A stretch of 64,000 nt of DNA, taken from the NCBI RefSeq assembly GCF_005765165.1, contig NZ_VCIW01000028.1:1-64000 (forward strand), in the 5' to 3' direction. Shown one piece after another: positions 51,751 to 60,310 of the stretch. Origin of the DNA: Paenibacillus antri (GTDB lineage Bacteria; Bacillota; Bacilli; Paenibacillales; YIM-B00363). Within the stretch, counting starts at the first letter, position 1, and every line of letters starts with the position of its first letter. Below the pieces are notes generated by a model. It worked only from the letters and a program-made list of their open reading frames with translations, was not told where the DNA came from and did no database searches. The position numbers and the translations under genes are program-made.

Positions 51751-52140
51751 ATGGGGTACTCGGTTCGGTCGATGATCGACATGAGTTTTGCTTGTCTAAT
51801 GTTTGTGGCCGCTGTGACCATAGGCTTGCTGTTGTTTCAGAGCGGAGCCGCTTCACTTGATGTCGCTTATGGCGCTAACCAATTGGCGGATCGCAGTGTT
51901 CACTCGACGTTATCTCCACTGGCAGGGGACGGCAACGTCACCGGAGCGGAGGTGCTTCAATCAATCGCTCATATTGAAGAAATCGGGGTGGAGATTGTTG
52001 TGGATGGTATCGTGCTTACGCCACAGCTTGAACGGGAGGAAGTCATTGTTTCGGGTATTCGGACAAACGGTATGTATAGGCCGGTTTACGAGCGAGGACC
52101 GCAAGGAGAATTGCAGCGGATTAGGTTCAACTCGCTGTGA
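51751..52140 (+). CDS. Pseudopilin-like protein, 129 residues
   Basis: ATG 51751 with GAAGGGAGGTC upstream. Begins MGYSVRSMIDMSFACLMFVAAVTIGLLLFQSGAASLDV: short polar N-terminus and a hydrophobic helix, then a small extracellular domain (HIEEIGVEIVVDGIVLTPQLEREEVIVSG). The gap before it holds TACCCGTTTAACGGTGGGTA (51700-51719), an inverted repeat that may balance expression. Probably a minor pilin. Confidence 0.6.
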   Translation: MGYSVRSMIDMSFACLMFVAAVTIGLLLFQSGAASLDVAYGANQLADRSVHSTLSPLAGDGNVTGAEVLQSIAHIEEIGVEIVVDGIVLTPQLEREEVIVSGIRTNGMYRPVYERGPQGELQRIRFNSL

Positions 52141-52152
52141 AAGGGGTGTGCG

Positions 52153-52701
52153 ATGAACAGTATTTCAAAGGTGTTTGCGATAATCATGGCGATTCTTCTT
52201 TTATATATCTTCCCGATCTCCGCTGCGTTTGATAATCAGGATGATGTCTCGGAGCTGGTCGTGCTTCGGGCGGTGACCACATTTGTGGATGCGGTGCGGG
52301 ATAAAGGCTACATTTCTCCCACGATGTACAATGACTTTGTGCAGGGATTGCATGCGACCGGCAACACGTTTGACATTCAAATGGAGCATGGGCAAAAACG
52401 ATATGATCCGGTGTATGACGACCCAACGCGCCCTGAGACGTTCCGGGATGCGTACGTTATTCACTATGAAACATTTTATAACGTGCAAATGTTGCCGGTG
52501 CTGTTTCCGAATACGGCGGCGGGTAAAGACGATCCGACGCGCCGGTATAAACTGGCGGTGGGCGATACTTTTCATGTGGTAGTGAAAAACACGAACCGAA
52601 CGAATGGGACGATCCTCCACGATTTTCTGAATAATGCCAGTAGTCCACATGAAAAAATCTTTTTTCCCTACGGAGGCGTTGTGCGCAATGAAGATGGTTA
52701 A
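52153..52701 (+). CDS. Pseudopilin-like protein, 182 residues
   Basis: ATG 52153 with AAAGGGGTGTGCG upstream. MNSISKVFAIIMAILLLYIFPISAAF is a pilin-like or signal-anchor N-terminus; QDDVSELVVLRAVTTFVDAVRDKGYISPTMYNDFVQGLHATGN continues as an amphipathic helix and a globular domain of 120 residues. The end overlaps the next gene by 14 bases. Probably a minor pilin or tip-complex subunit. Confidence 0.6.
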   Translation: MNSISKVFAIIMAILLLYIFPISAAFDNQDDVSELVVLRAVTTFVDAVRDKGYISPTMYNDFVQGLHATGNTFDIQMEHGQKRYDPVYDDPTRPETFRDAYVIHYETFYNVQMLPVLFPNTAAGKDDPTRRYKLAVGDTFHVVVKNTNRTNGTILHDFLNNASSPHEKIFFPYGGVVRNEDG

Positions 52702-53668
52702 CTGGGCAATCGTAGGGGTATTAATTCTGCTGCCGTTCTTTGTCATCAATCGGCTGGATACCGAAACGCAGCGTCGGATGATGATTACGGAGCTTCGCTA
52801 TGATGCGGTGCTAGATACAGCAGTAGATGATGCGGCACAGGCGTTGCTTACGAATATGAACCAACAGAAGGAAGCGCAGTACGATTCGGGGAAAAGGGTA
52901 CGGGTGAACAAGGAGGAAGCTATCGCGACATTTTACCGTACGCTGTATTTGAATTTTGGCATTTGGGATGATCCGATCTCGCAGGGCGTGTTGAATCGAT
53001 ACATTCCGGCGGTGGCGGTTATTGGATATGATGGTTTTTATGTGTATGCCGAAGAAGAATTTTCGAACACGGCCGGTGAAACGAAGATACGGCCCGTGTG
53101 GAGTCCGATGAAGCCTTATGCGTATGCCGACACACAGGGCAATAGCCTTTCGTTCACGCTGGATGACTATGTGACAGCTTATGAAGCGGGTAGCGGTGAA
53201 TGGCAGGAGGGTTTTAGGACGGAGATTCAACAGACAACAGTGATTCCGCTCCTTCACGATCCGCAGTTATTCGAGCAGGTGCGACGAAATACGATTGTAA
53301 ATGCGATTCAGAACGAACTGACCTATCGGATCAATCGCCATAATGAGTATGCGATGCGGACGGGTGTGTCCTATACGTTTATGCTGCCGGCGATCAGCCA
53401 AGAGGAGTGGAACAACACGATCAATGATACCGGAGTATTGGCCTTCATTCAGGGGATTCCGATGGGGAGCAAAGTGTATAACAACTATGCGTTAGGCGGT
53501 AGTAGAGTGCAGAAAAAGCCGATCATTGTTGGGGCGATCAAGGACGGCATGAAAGTGTACTACCGCAACACCTGTCCGTTTTCATATCCGGTTGAAGAAA
53601 CATTCGAGAGCGAAAAAGCCGCTGCGCAAAAAGGATATATCCCGATCAGTTGCAGGAATACGACATAA
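52688..53668 (+). CDS. Pseudopilin-like protein, 326 residues
   Basis: ATG 52688 (GGAGG about 12 bases upstream; ATG 52634 would lie deep in the previous gene). Starts MKMVNWAIVGVLILLPFFVINRLDTETQRRMMITELRYDAVLDTAVDDAAQALLTNM, a TadE/TadF-like arrangement of one helix plus an amphipathic extension. A globular domain follows (NFGIWDDPISQGVLNRYIPAVAVIGYDGFYVYAEEEF) with two Cys near the C-terminus (CPFSYP, ISCRN) that could form a disulfide. Likely a large minor pilin. Confidence 0.62.
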   Translation: MKMVNWAIVGVLILLPFFVINRLDTETQRRMMITELRYDAVLDTAVDDAAQALLTNMNQQKEAQYDSGKRVRVNKEEAIATFYRTLYLNFGIWDDPISQGVLNRYIPAVAVIGYDGFYVYAEEEFSNTAGETKIRPVWSPMKPYAYADTQGNSLSFTLDDYVTAYEAGSGEWQEGFRTEIQQTTVIPLLHDPQLFEQVRRNTIVNAIQNELTYRINRHNEYAMRTGVSYTFMLPAISQEEWNNTINDTGVLAFIQGIPMGSKVYNNYALGGSRVQKKPIIVGAIKDGMKVYYRNTCPFSYPVEETFESEKAAAQKGYIPISCRNTT

Positions 53669-53781
53669 CTCGCAACGCTTTCATGAAGGAGTGGACAGGT
53701 TGGACAGGTGATTATATGATGGAGTAAACAATTGTGAACTTCCTGAATTTCTCAAAAATCATGTCGAAGGAGTTGATTCAA

Positions 53782-54894
53782 TTGAAGAAATGGATGGGTG
53801 CAAGTTTGGCTGCTATCATGCTATTTGGTCTTGTGGCTGGTATCTCCAATGCGGCGGCGACTGCACCGACTTTCGTCAGTGTGGTGATGGATGGTTACAA
53901 AATCTGGTTTCCCGATGCGCAGGCGTTCGTCGATGACAACAACCGGACACTGGTTCCAGTGCGCTTTGTCGCCGAAAAAATGAAGGCGAAGGTCGGCTGG
54001 GAATCGAAGACGATGACGGTTCCGATTGAGCGAGACAGTCAGCAGATTCTGCTGACTGTCGGATCTAGCAAAGCGCTTGTGAACGGTGAAGAAGTTACCT
54101 TTGATACGAAAGCCATTATGCAAAAGGAGCGGACGTTTGTACCCTTGCGGTTTGTCAGTGAAGTGTTGGGAGCGGATGTGAAATGGGATGCGTCGATATC
54201 GACTGTATTTATCACAACAAAAGAAGATGCCGTTGCGAAATACGATGAATGGGGTCGCTTGATTCGCACGACCGATTTGCCGAAAAATGCGACCGACTAT
54301 CCGTACATTTTGGCAGATGTGCCGAATGAGATGTATGAAATGAAACGGCCTCATTCACATCCAGATCCTGCAGAAAGTAAGGTTGCTTCTGAACTTTATA
54401 CGTCTATACCTGAATTCAAGAAAGAGAACATTGATATTTGGATGGAACGTCTAAAGTCATTTGGCGCTGTGTGGCTCAATGCCGATTACCGTACGATTGA
54501 TTACAGTTGGGCGGATGAGTTGTTTGTAAACAAGGTACAGCTAAACGGAAGTGAACTGAAATATATTAAACGATATGTTGATTGGGTAAAGGAAAACCAG
54601 ATCCAGATGGAAGGATTCCTTGATCCGGAGCCATCCATGATTTATGACGATGGGTTTGGCGGGTATCACGTGCGCTCAAAATTTAGAATCAAATTTAATG
54701 GGTTTAAGAAAAATGAAAAACTGGTTTATGACACATGGTTTCCCGATGATTTACAATTAGAGAAAAGTATTTGGTATGAAGGTTACACAGACGTATATTT
54801 GTCTACAAATGTAGGAGGAAATTGGGGAAAAACTTTGAGAGTTGATCCTCAAGCAAGTTTGTTCCGAAATTATATCATGAAAAAGGCAGGGTAG
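53782..54894 (+). CDS. Secreted protein with copper-amine-oxidase N-terminal-like (stalk) domain
   Basis: 370 residues from TTG 53782, chosen because AAGGAG lies 9 bases before it and because MKKWMGASLAAIMLFGLVAGISNAAA is a clear signal peptide. Residues about 30-140 form the stalk domain common in Bacillales exported proteins: DAQAFVDDNNRTLVPVRFVAEKMKAKVGWESKT, VTFDTKAIMQKERTFVPLRFVSEVLGADVKWDAS. The C-terminal 220 residues are unassigned. It lies between the pilins and a giant secreted protein and may anchor one or the other in the wall. Confidence 0.75.
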   Translation: MKKWMGASLAAIMLFGLVAGISNAAATAPTFVSVVMDGYKIWFPDAQAFVDDNNRTLVPVRFVAEKMKAKVGWESKTMTVPIERDSQQILLTVGSSKALVNGEEVTFDTKAIMQKERTFVPLRFVSEVLGADVKWDASISTVFITTKEDAVAKYDEWGRLIRTTDLPKNATDYPYILADVPNEMYEMKRPHSHPDPAESKVASELYTSIPEFKKENIDIWMERLKSFGAVWLNADYRTIDYSWADELFVNKVQLNGSELKYIKRYVDWVKENQIQMEGFLDPEPSMIYDDGFGGYHVRSKFRIKFNGFKKNEKLVYDTWFPDDLQLEKSIWYEGYTDVYLSTNVGGNWGKTLRVDPQASLFRNYIMKKAG

Positions 54895-54901
54895 AGAAAC
54901 C

Positions 54902-57900
54902 ATGAATAAACACATAAAAAAAATTGTGAGCATGCTGCTGGCATGCTTCTTTTTATTGGACGTTTTTTCCTTTATTGCTCATGCTGAAGTACCGGCAGTC
55001 CGAATAAAAGAAGGGAAAATCAAATTCGATGTAACCAGTACGGCGGCGACAAGCGGCATTAGATATAAAACAACGGGGTGGACTATTCGCAGAGACAGTG
55101 TCTGTATGGTTAATTCATCAGGGAAACACTGTGATCCGACTGGGAGTGGGTCAGCAGTTATCGAGGGGCTGACCCAAATTGACCAGTATCCAAACCCACC
55201 TGTTCCAGGAGAGCCATTAACGACTTCGTTTGAAGTTTCGGAAACAAGAGTAACAAAGGCATTAACCGATAATGATTTGGAAGGCATTCAGCAAAATGAT
55301 CAACTGTATTTGTATGCAATCATGATCGTCACCCAAAACGGGAGTCAAATCGGAGGTCCATATTACACGTTGGACGGGATCAAAAAGGCGCAATCGTGGG
55401 CGCATCCGGACGATTTGGACGATTATTTCGGCATTCCGGTGACCTACGATAGCCCGGATTTTCCGGTCGATGTCGTATGTAAAACGGAAACGGGTACCAT
55501 CATCTCTGATCCGGCCTGCTCCTTTCATAAGGGTGATTATAAGGCGGGAGTCGAGATTGAACACACGTTTGATCAGAAAATTGAAGTGGGCGGAAAGACT
55601 TATGAGATTGTGCGATCGTATATCGTATCCAAACATAATCTCAGTGACAAAAAGTTTGTGCGTGAAATAGGGGAATCTAATCTGCTTGATCGGCACATCA
55701 GCGTCTATTTGAGCGGAGTGAACATTATCGCCGAATATAAAGAGCAGGACAACCCGGTGAAGGCAATTTACCAGAAAGAAGACGGTACGAAGCTGAAGGA
55801 AGTCGATAAGGGCAAGTTTGCAACTGGAGCCGAAGCGACACACACTTTTGAGGCCCAACTTGTTTCGGGTGGGAAAACCTATGAAATTATCCGTTCTTAT
55901 ATTACGGACACGAATGACCCGAATACCAAAAGGTTTGTTCAGGAAAAAGCGGATCCGAAGCTCCGAGAACGATCGATCACGGTTGCTTCGGGCGGCTCCA
56001 ATTTTGTTGGTATTTATAAAATCCCCTCCTCGGTAACCGTCACTTCCCGCATTGAGGCACCTACACAGGTGAGCGGAACGACGACCGAAGTGAACGGGGA
56101 TTTTTTGTTTGATGCGAAAGCATTGACCAATCTAAAAACGTATGAGATCACGAGCATCCAAAACGCTTCGTTGATCCAGTCCGCTGACCGGACCGGCACG
56201 TTAAGCGGTACATCTGCTGCGAAATCGGTTCCGATCCGTATCCCAATCGGTTCTTCTTCCAGTGTCACGGTGAACATTACGGTGGTGGTCAAAGATGTGG
56301 ATGGAAACATAGGTGATTCGACGTCTGACCACACGGTGCAAACTTCGAATGGCGGGGATACACCGACCGGAGGAACGACGCAACAAGCTGAAGTCATGGA
56401 TCCGAATGTAGCAGGCGTCATTAAGGCCGATCTACGCGGAGCAGAGAAGTTCGATGTCGTCAAAGGCATTCCTACTTCCGAGAGCTTGTATGTGAACGCT
56501 TCGTCCAAAGGGTATCTGTATCGGAATGAATTTACGGAAATGTCCGGGACAAAACAATATCCAATTCAAGTGAGCAAAACGTATACGCTAACGTGGACGG
56601 AAACGCGATCCGGACCTCCGGATGCGGAAGGCAATCCGACGACCGTTTACGTACCCCGTTCGGATACGCAGACCGTAGCCAAGAGTTATTCGATTGAACG
56701 CAAGTACAGCTATTGGCAAATCCAAAATCTCGAAGTGTATGGCCTTCAAAAAGCCACGTTCGCCAACTATGCGCTGCCTTCGGGAACGGTCACGTTGCAG
56801 TCGAACGGCTATACACCGCCGAACGTATCCGCCGTGCATGAAGCATCGCTGGATTCGCATATTACCCATCCGGTGTATACCAACATAACGTTGCCCGGCC
56901 AAACGATTTCCGGTGGCTCCAGCCGTCCGTCCGTTCCGAATGAGGATTGGAAAAGCGAAGCGGAAAGGGCAATCGGCAAGATCAAAGTAAAAAACGATTC
57001 GGTTGTCTTTAACGGGATGACAGTAATGGACAATCGAACGGTGGAGGAAAAGGCGCCGGCACCGGGTGCGATTCCGGCTCCGACCACGATTGAGCAGGAT
57101 GTGCTATACGGCAAAGGATACCTAATCGATTCCGTCAAAACGAACAAAGCAAATCAAGCCAGCTCCGGAACGATTTTTTATACGCTGGTGAAAGGCATCA
57201 ATGGGGGAGAGAACAAGTCCTATCCGATCAACGGTATCAATGCCGTGACCGTGCATACGCCGATCGTCAACACTGCTTCCGTTTCGGACGATCAAGCCCA
57301 TAATCAAAAGACAAAGCCGAGCGCGGGTCGCTCGGCTTTCATTTTGGATCGGCCATTTACCGTGACTGTACCAACTAGCGGCCCGCATCGGGATATCACA
57401 GGGTATGGCAACCGGGATTATGTGAAGTACACGAAAGACAAGCAGGTATGGTTCCCGTTTGATACGTACAGCAACGACAAATCGACCTTTTATCCGAAGG
57501 AGACGTGGATTTCGCTTCCGGTTACGCAAACGACGACGACCTTTTTCCTGCCTGTATGGGTAGACGAGGGCAATTACGATGTGCTGTTCCGCACCTTCGC
57601 GGAAAACAGCCCACCGGCATCATTCGGTACACAGATGAACGCCAATCTGGAGATAAGCAACCACGTTGCCACGCTGGTCATTCCGGTGGAAGTGGTCGGC
57701 CGTCTCTATGATTTCCGCATTACCGACATCGCCGACTATAGTTGGGAAACGGTATTCAGGACGCAAAAAGGCAGTGCGATACCGACCGGTAAGCACTATT
57801 GGGTCGGTGCAAAAGGGATTGACGGTGCGGCGCGCGGCAATAGCGCCCCGTTTGTACTGCCGGTTCGGCAGGGTAGCAATCCAAATCAGGGCATGAAAAA

Positions 57901-58711
57901 TATCGCGGTCAAGACAGGCTATCATTTCAAGTTCGATCTCAAGACGAAGGGAAACATGTTTGGATCCAAGGACGGCATCAAGATTACGCCAACGTTCTAC
58001 TTCGTGGATGCCAAAGGCAAGAACCGCCAACAGGTTGATCTTTATTATCACACGAGCACGAAGAAGTTCATCCGGATCGGCTCCAGCGACGATGTCGAAA
58101 AAAGGTACGTGACGCTCGATGCCCGGCTGCGTAATGTACCACAACAGGAAATGGTCAACACGGCAGGTTCGTTGTGGAGCTTAAACGGAGGTTCCGGTAC
58201 AAAGCAGACGTATATCGATCAATATCTGAAAAATGCCAAGAAGCAAACGTACATCGGGGGGTACGACATTTTGCTCTTACCGCAGCAGCTTCGGACGTTT
58301 ATCGGGAACATGAATGTGCCGTCTGGCGTGAACGCGGCGCGGGCAAATGCTTCGGTTCAACAATGGTATGGGGAATACAGTTTGCCCGCAGCGCCATATG
58401 TCGTACCGAAAGGGACTAATTTGGCAGAGTATGGACGCACGAATCGACTGGATGACAAGTCCCCGGTTTTCCTGAAGGACGGATATATTATTGTTAATTT
58501 CAATATAGAGACGATCCGTAATCAGGACGTGAACAACCCGCATTTACAGTACATCAATGCGCCGTTGAACAACCAATGGCAAATGGAAGGATTTCAGCGT
58601 AGCTTCACTGATCCGTACGGTATGACCTTTCAGTTGAAGGATGGAGACATCGTGTTTTATCATGCAAACCTGTCTTCTTACGATGACTTCGGCACGGGCG
58701 GAACACATTAA
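54902..58711 (+). CDS. Giant secreted protein with MucBP-like repeats (putative adhesin or tip protein)
   Basis: 1269 residues. Signal peptide IVSMLLACFFLLDVFSFIAHA. Two MucBP-like repeats follow: about 195-285 (GTIISDPACSFHKGDYKAGVEIEHTFDQ...GGKTYEIVRSYIV) and about 286-375 (GTKLKEVDKGKFATGAEATHTFEAQ...GGKTYEIIRSYIT). The rest (about 375-1269) is a long beta-rich region of unassigned type. There is no LPXTG or terminal membrane helix, so surface attachment would need another partner, such as the pilus or the stalk protein encoded 7 bases upstream. Probably recognises the recipient surface. The gene is closed by a perfect terminator. Confidence 0.75.
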   Translation: MNKHIKKIVSMLLACFFLLDVFSFIAHAEVPAVRIKEGKIKFDVTSTAATSGIRYKTTGWTIRRDSVCMVNSSGKHCDPTGSGSAVIEGLTQIDQYPNPPVPGEPLTTSFEVSETRVTKALTDNDLEGIQQNDQLYLYAIMIVTQNGSQIGGPYYTLDGIKKAQSWAHPDDLDDYFGIPVTYDSPDFPVDVVCKTETGTIISDPACSFHKGDYKAGVEIEHTFDQKIEVGGKTYEIVRSYIVSKHNLSDKKFVREIGESNLLDRHISVYLSGVNIIAEYKEQDNPVKAIYQKEDGTKLKEVDKGKFATGAEATHTFEAQLVSGGKTYEIIRSYITDTNDPNTKRFVQEKADPKLRERSITVASGGSNFVGIYKIPSSVTVTSRIEAPTQVSGTTTEVNGDFLFDAKALTNLKTYEITSIQNASLIQSADRTGTLSGTSAAKSVPIRIPIGSSSSVTVNITVVVKDVDGNIGDSTSDHTVQTSNGGDTPTGGTTQQAEVMDPNVAGVIKADLRGAEKFDVVKGIPTSESLYVNASSKGYLYRNEFTEMSGTKQYPIQVSKTYTLTWTETRSGPPDAEGNPTTVYVPRSDTQTVAKSYSIERKYSYWQIQNLEVYGLQKATFANYALPSGTVTLQSNGYTPPNVSAVHEASLDSHITHPVYTNITLPGQTISGGSSRPSVPNEDWKSEAERAIGKIKVKNDSVVFNGMTVMDNRTVEEKAPAPGAIPAPTTIEQDVLYGKGYLIDSVKTNKANQASSGTIFYTLVKGINGGENKSYPINGINAVTVHTPIVNTASVSDDQAHNQKTKPSAGRSAFILDRPFTVTVPTSGPHRDITGYGNRDYVKYTKDKQVWFPFDTYSNDKSTFYPKETWISLPVTQTTTTFFLPVWVDEGNYDVLFRTFAENSPPASFGTQMNANLEISNHVATLVIPVEVVGRLYDFRITDIADYSWETVFRTQKGSAIPTGKHYWVGAKGIDGAARGNSAPFVLPVRQGSNPNQGMKNIAVKTGYHFKFDLKTKGNMFGSKDGIKITPTFYFVDAKGKNRQQVDLYYHTSTKKFIRIGSSDDVEKRYVTLDARLRNVPQQEMVNTAGSLWSLNGGSGTKQTYIDQYLKNAKKQTYIGGYDILLLPQQLRTFIGNMNVPSGVNAARANASVQQWYGEYSLPAAPYVVPKGTNLAEYGRTNRLDDKSPVFLKDGYIIVNFNIETIRNQDVNNPHLQYINAPLNNQWQMEGFQRSFTDPYGMTFQLKDGDIVFYHANLSSYDDFGTGGTH

Positions 58712-58740
58712 CTTCGGCTTTCTCATCGTTCAATCATTTC

Positions 58741-58776
58741 ACACGAAAAGGACTCCTTTGGGAGTCCTTTTCGTGT
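58741..58776. terminator. Perfect-palindrome terminator after the pilus operon
   Basis: ACACGAAAAGGACTCC (58741-58756), four-base loop, GGAGTCCTTTTCGTGT (58761-58776). The T-run is inside the 3' arm. It works in either direction. Confidence 0.85.
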
Positions 58777-58792
58777 TCATGGAGGAATGTGA

Positions 58793-59068
58793 ATGTACGC
58801 ATTAACATCAGGCGGCGGCTGTCTCTTTCCAATTCAACCGTCCGCCTGCTACGCAAACGCATGGATGGAGGAGGGGGAAATCTTGCCGTCCTTGGAACTG
58901 ATCGACAAGAAAAAGAATGGATTCGGCGATATGATCTATTACATCCGGGATCAGCGAGGTGTCACAAGCCAGGTATACGAAGGAGATCTGGCGGCTTTTA
59001 TGAAAATGAAAGGCGTGTCGGAGTTGAAGGAAGGGTCGCCGCTTTTCTATTCCCGAAAATCCAAATAG
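58793..59068 (+). CDS. Hypothetical cargo protein, 91 residues
   Basis: ATG 58793 with GGAGG upstream. MYALTSGGGCLFPIQPSACYANAWMEEGEILPSLELIDKKKNGFGDMIYYIRDQRGVTSQVYEGDLAAF: soluble with a beta-hairpin-like centre. First of a series of small genes after the pilus terminator. No family recognised. Confidence 0.5.
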   Translation: MYALTSGGGCLFPIQPSACYANAWMEEGEILPSLELIDKKKNGFGDMIYYIRDQRGVTSQVYEGDLAAFMKMKGVSELKEGSPLFYSRKSK

Positions 59069-59089
59069 AAGGAAGGAGGGAATGAAGCC

Positions 59090-59284
59090 ATGACATATCA
59101 AGAATTTAAACGAAAAGTGAAGAAAGCGTATGATGGCATCGAGATTTCCTTTTCCTCCAATGGAGCGCAGCATACAGCAAAAATTGATGACTGCCTAACA
59201 CTGTTTAACAACATGGAAAGCGAGGCTGTTTACGGCAAAATGAACGGTGTCTCAATTGGCCGGTGTATGGGCATCGAATCATAG
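59090..59284 (+). CDS. Hypothetical cargo protein, 64 residues
   Basis: ATG 59090 after GGAAGGAGGGAATGAAGCC. MTYQEFKRKVKKAYDGIEISFSSNGAQHTAKIDDCLTLFNNMESEAVYGKMNGVSIG: a basic helix then a strand-rich part. Ends 43 bases before a DUF4259 gene. No family recognised. Confidence 0.5.
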   Translation: MTYQEFKRKVKKAYDGIEISFSSNGAQHTAKIDDCLTLFNNMESEAVYGKMNGVSIGRCMGIES

Positions 59285-59327
59285 GTTAGCGGTAGGACGT
59301 TTTGTTATCAGAAGGGGGAGGGTTGTC

Positions 59328-59648
59328 ATAGGCGCATGGGGCTACGGGATTTTTGAGAATGACGATGCGTTGGATATTCGGGATCGGTTTCGGAGGCACA
59401 GCCGGGAAGGACTTCCGATGGAGGAAGTGACGAAGCGATGCATGGAGGACTTTCCCGATCCGATGAACGATGTTTCCGTTGTTTTGGCTCTTGCTGCCTT
59501 ACAGATGGAACAAAACAAGCTGCAGCCGGAGATCAAGCGGCGGGCGCTGGTCATGATTGCGGAGCGAAAGGAGATCGGATCTTGGGTCAATCCAGACAAG
59601 CGGATTCGAGAGTTGGAAGTGTTCAAGCAAAAACTGCTGCGATTTTAG
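59328..59648 (+). CDS. DUF4259 protein with probable ATA start codon
   Basis: The family start M-GAWG(Y/T)GIFENDDALD appears here as ATA-GGC-GCA-TGG, i.e. I-GAWGYGIFENDDALDIRDRF. GGGGGAGG lies 5-6 bases before the ATA at 59328. The only in-frame conventional starts are far upstream inside the preceding gene (GTG 59247) and would add 27 unrelated residues. The rest (DFPDPMNDVSVVLALAALQMEQNKLQPEIKRRALVMIAERK) is a full-length DUF4259 domain of helices. Either the start codon mutated or ATA is used inefficiently. Function unknown. Confidence 0.65.
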   Translation: MGAWGYGIFENDDALDIRDRFRRHSREGLPMEEVTKRCMEDFPDPMNDVSVVLALAALQMEQNKLQPEIKRRALVMIAERKEIGSWVNPDKRIRELEVFKQKLLRF

Positions 59649-59706
59649 CCTCGACTCGCAATAAGGAAGAAGTGAAGCGCTGATACGGAAAGGAAGTGAG
59701 TAAGGC

Positions 59707-59862
59707 ATGTTCATATGTTCGTGCGAAGGTCTCTTACTCGTAGTAAAAATCGAGGAATATCCGAAACATTTGACCGGAATGGAAAAACTGAATTATCCCC
59801 GCTCGTGTACGGTGAAATGCGACAAGTGCGGCAAAGAGAAAGAAAATCAGCCATACGATTAA
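59707..59862 (+). CDS. Small Cys-rich protein, 51 residues
   Basis: ATG 59707 behind GGAAAGGAAGTGAG. Carries Cys-x-Cys near the start (MFICSCEG) and Cys-x3-Cys-x2-Cys near the end (SCTVKCDKCGKEKE), the pattern of a small zinc ribbon. Followed by a hairpin (59866-59894) that may terminate it. No family recognised. Confidence 0.5.
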   Translation: MFICSCEGLLLVVKIEEYPKHLTGMEKLNYPRSCTVKCDKCGKEKENQPYD

Positions 59863-59865
59863 GAG

Positions 59866-59897
59866 GGACAAGATCGGGAAAAGCGATCGTGTCCTTT
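59866..59897 (+). terminator. Terminator-like hairpin
   Basis: GGACA-A-GATCG pairs with CGATC-G-TGTCC around GGAAAAG and is followed by TTT. Moderately stable, short T-run. Confidence 0.5.
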
Positions 59898-59916
59898 CAT
59901 TTGGGGAGAGATGAAT

Positions 59917-60219
59917 ATGTCATTTCAAGATAAGGGTTCATGGTTTATGGGCAGGAGATTTGAAGGTGACGTGGATGGCTATTTTGTTCAGGTGCAGGTT
60001 TTTTCAGAGCCGTCCACATACGGAATTGCTGAGGGACGGATTAGCCGATTGGCGGTATATCCGGATCGGGCAGTGGGATTCAACAGCAATCTGACCAACT
60101 ATGACCGAGGCTGGGACGGAGGTCCGCCAAGCGATCGCCGTATACGTGCTGTAGTGGAAAAAACGATCCGTCATTTTGACGGAAAAGCCATTGACTGGGC
60201 GTTTGAAGAACGGAGATAA
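59917..60219 (+). CDS. Hypothetical cargo protein, paralogue of 60763-61062
   Basis: 100 residues from ATG 59917 (GGGGAGAG upstream). Pattern: SWFMGRRFEGDVDGYFVQVQVFSEPSTYGIAEGRISRLAVY...YDRGWDGGPPSDRRIRAVVEKTIRHFDGKAIDWAFEERR. The later gene shares WGxG, the GY(F/K)xxxQVxExPSxxGIAEGRI stretch, the (Y/S)xRGWD motif and the AVVExxxRxxDGKxIDWA end. An uncharacterised family duplicated inside the element. Confidence 0.6.
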   Translation: MSFQDKGSWFMGRRFEGDVDGYFVQVQVFSEPSTYGIAEGRISRLAVYPDRAVGFNSNLTNYDRGWDGGPPSDRRIRAVVEKTIRHFDGKAIDWAFEERR

Positions 60220-60310
60220 AAAGAATCCTAGCATCCGCGAGAAACGACTTGCCACACCGGGCGCAGCAGAGTTACAGTAGACACACTTTCCGAGGAAGGG
60301 AGAAATCGGT

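Noticed and set aside
32498-52749. Many minus-strand ORFs of 60-180 codons across the transfer and pilus genes
   Set aside because: They lie fully inside plus-strand genes with clear motifs, have no ribosome sites and are low-complexity mirror frames of G+C-rich coding DNA.
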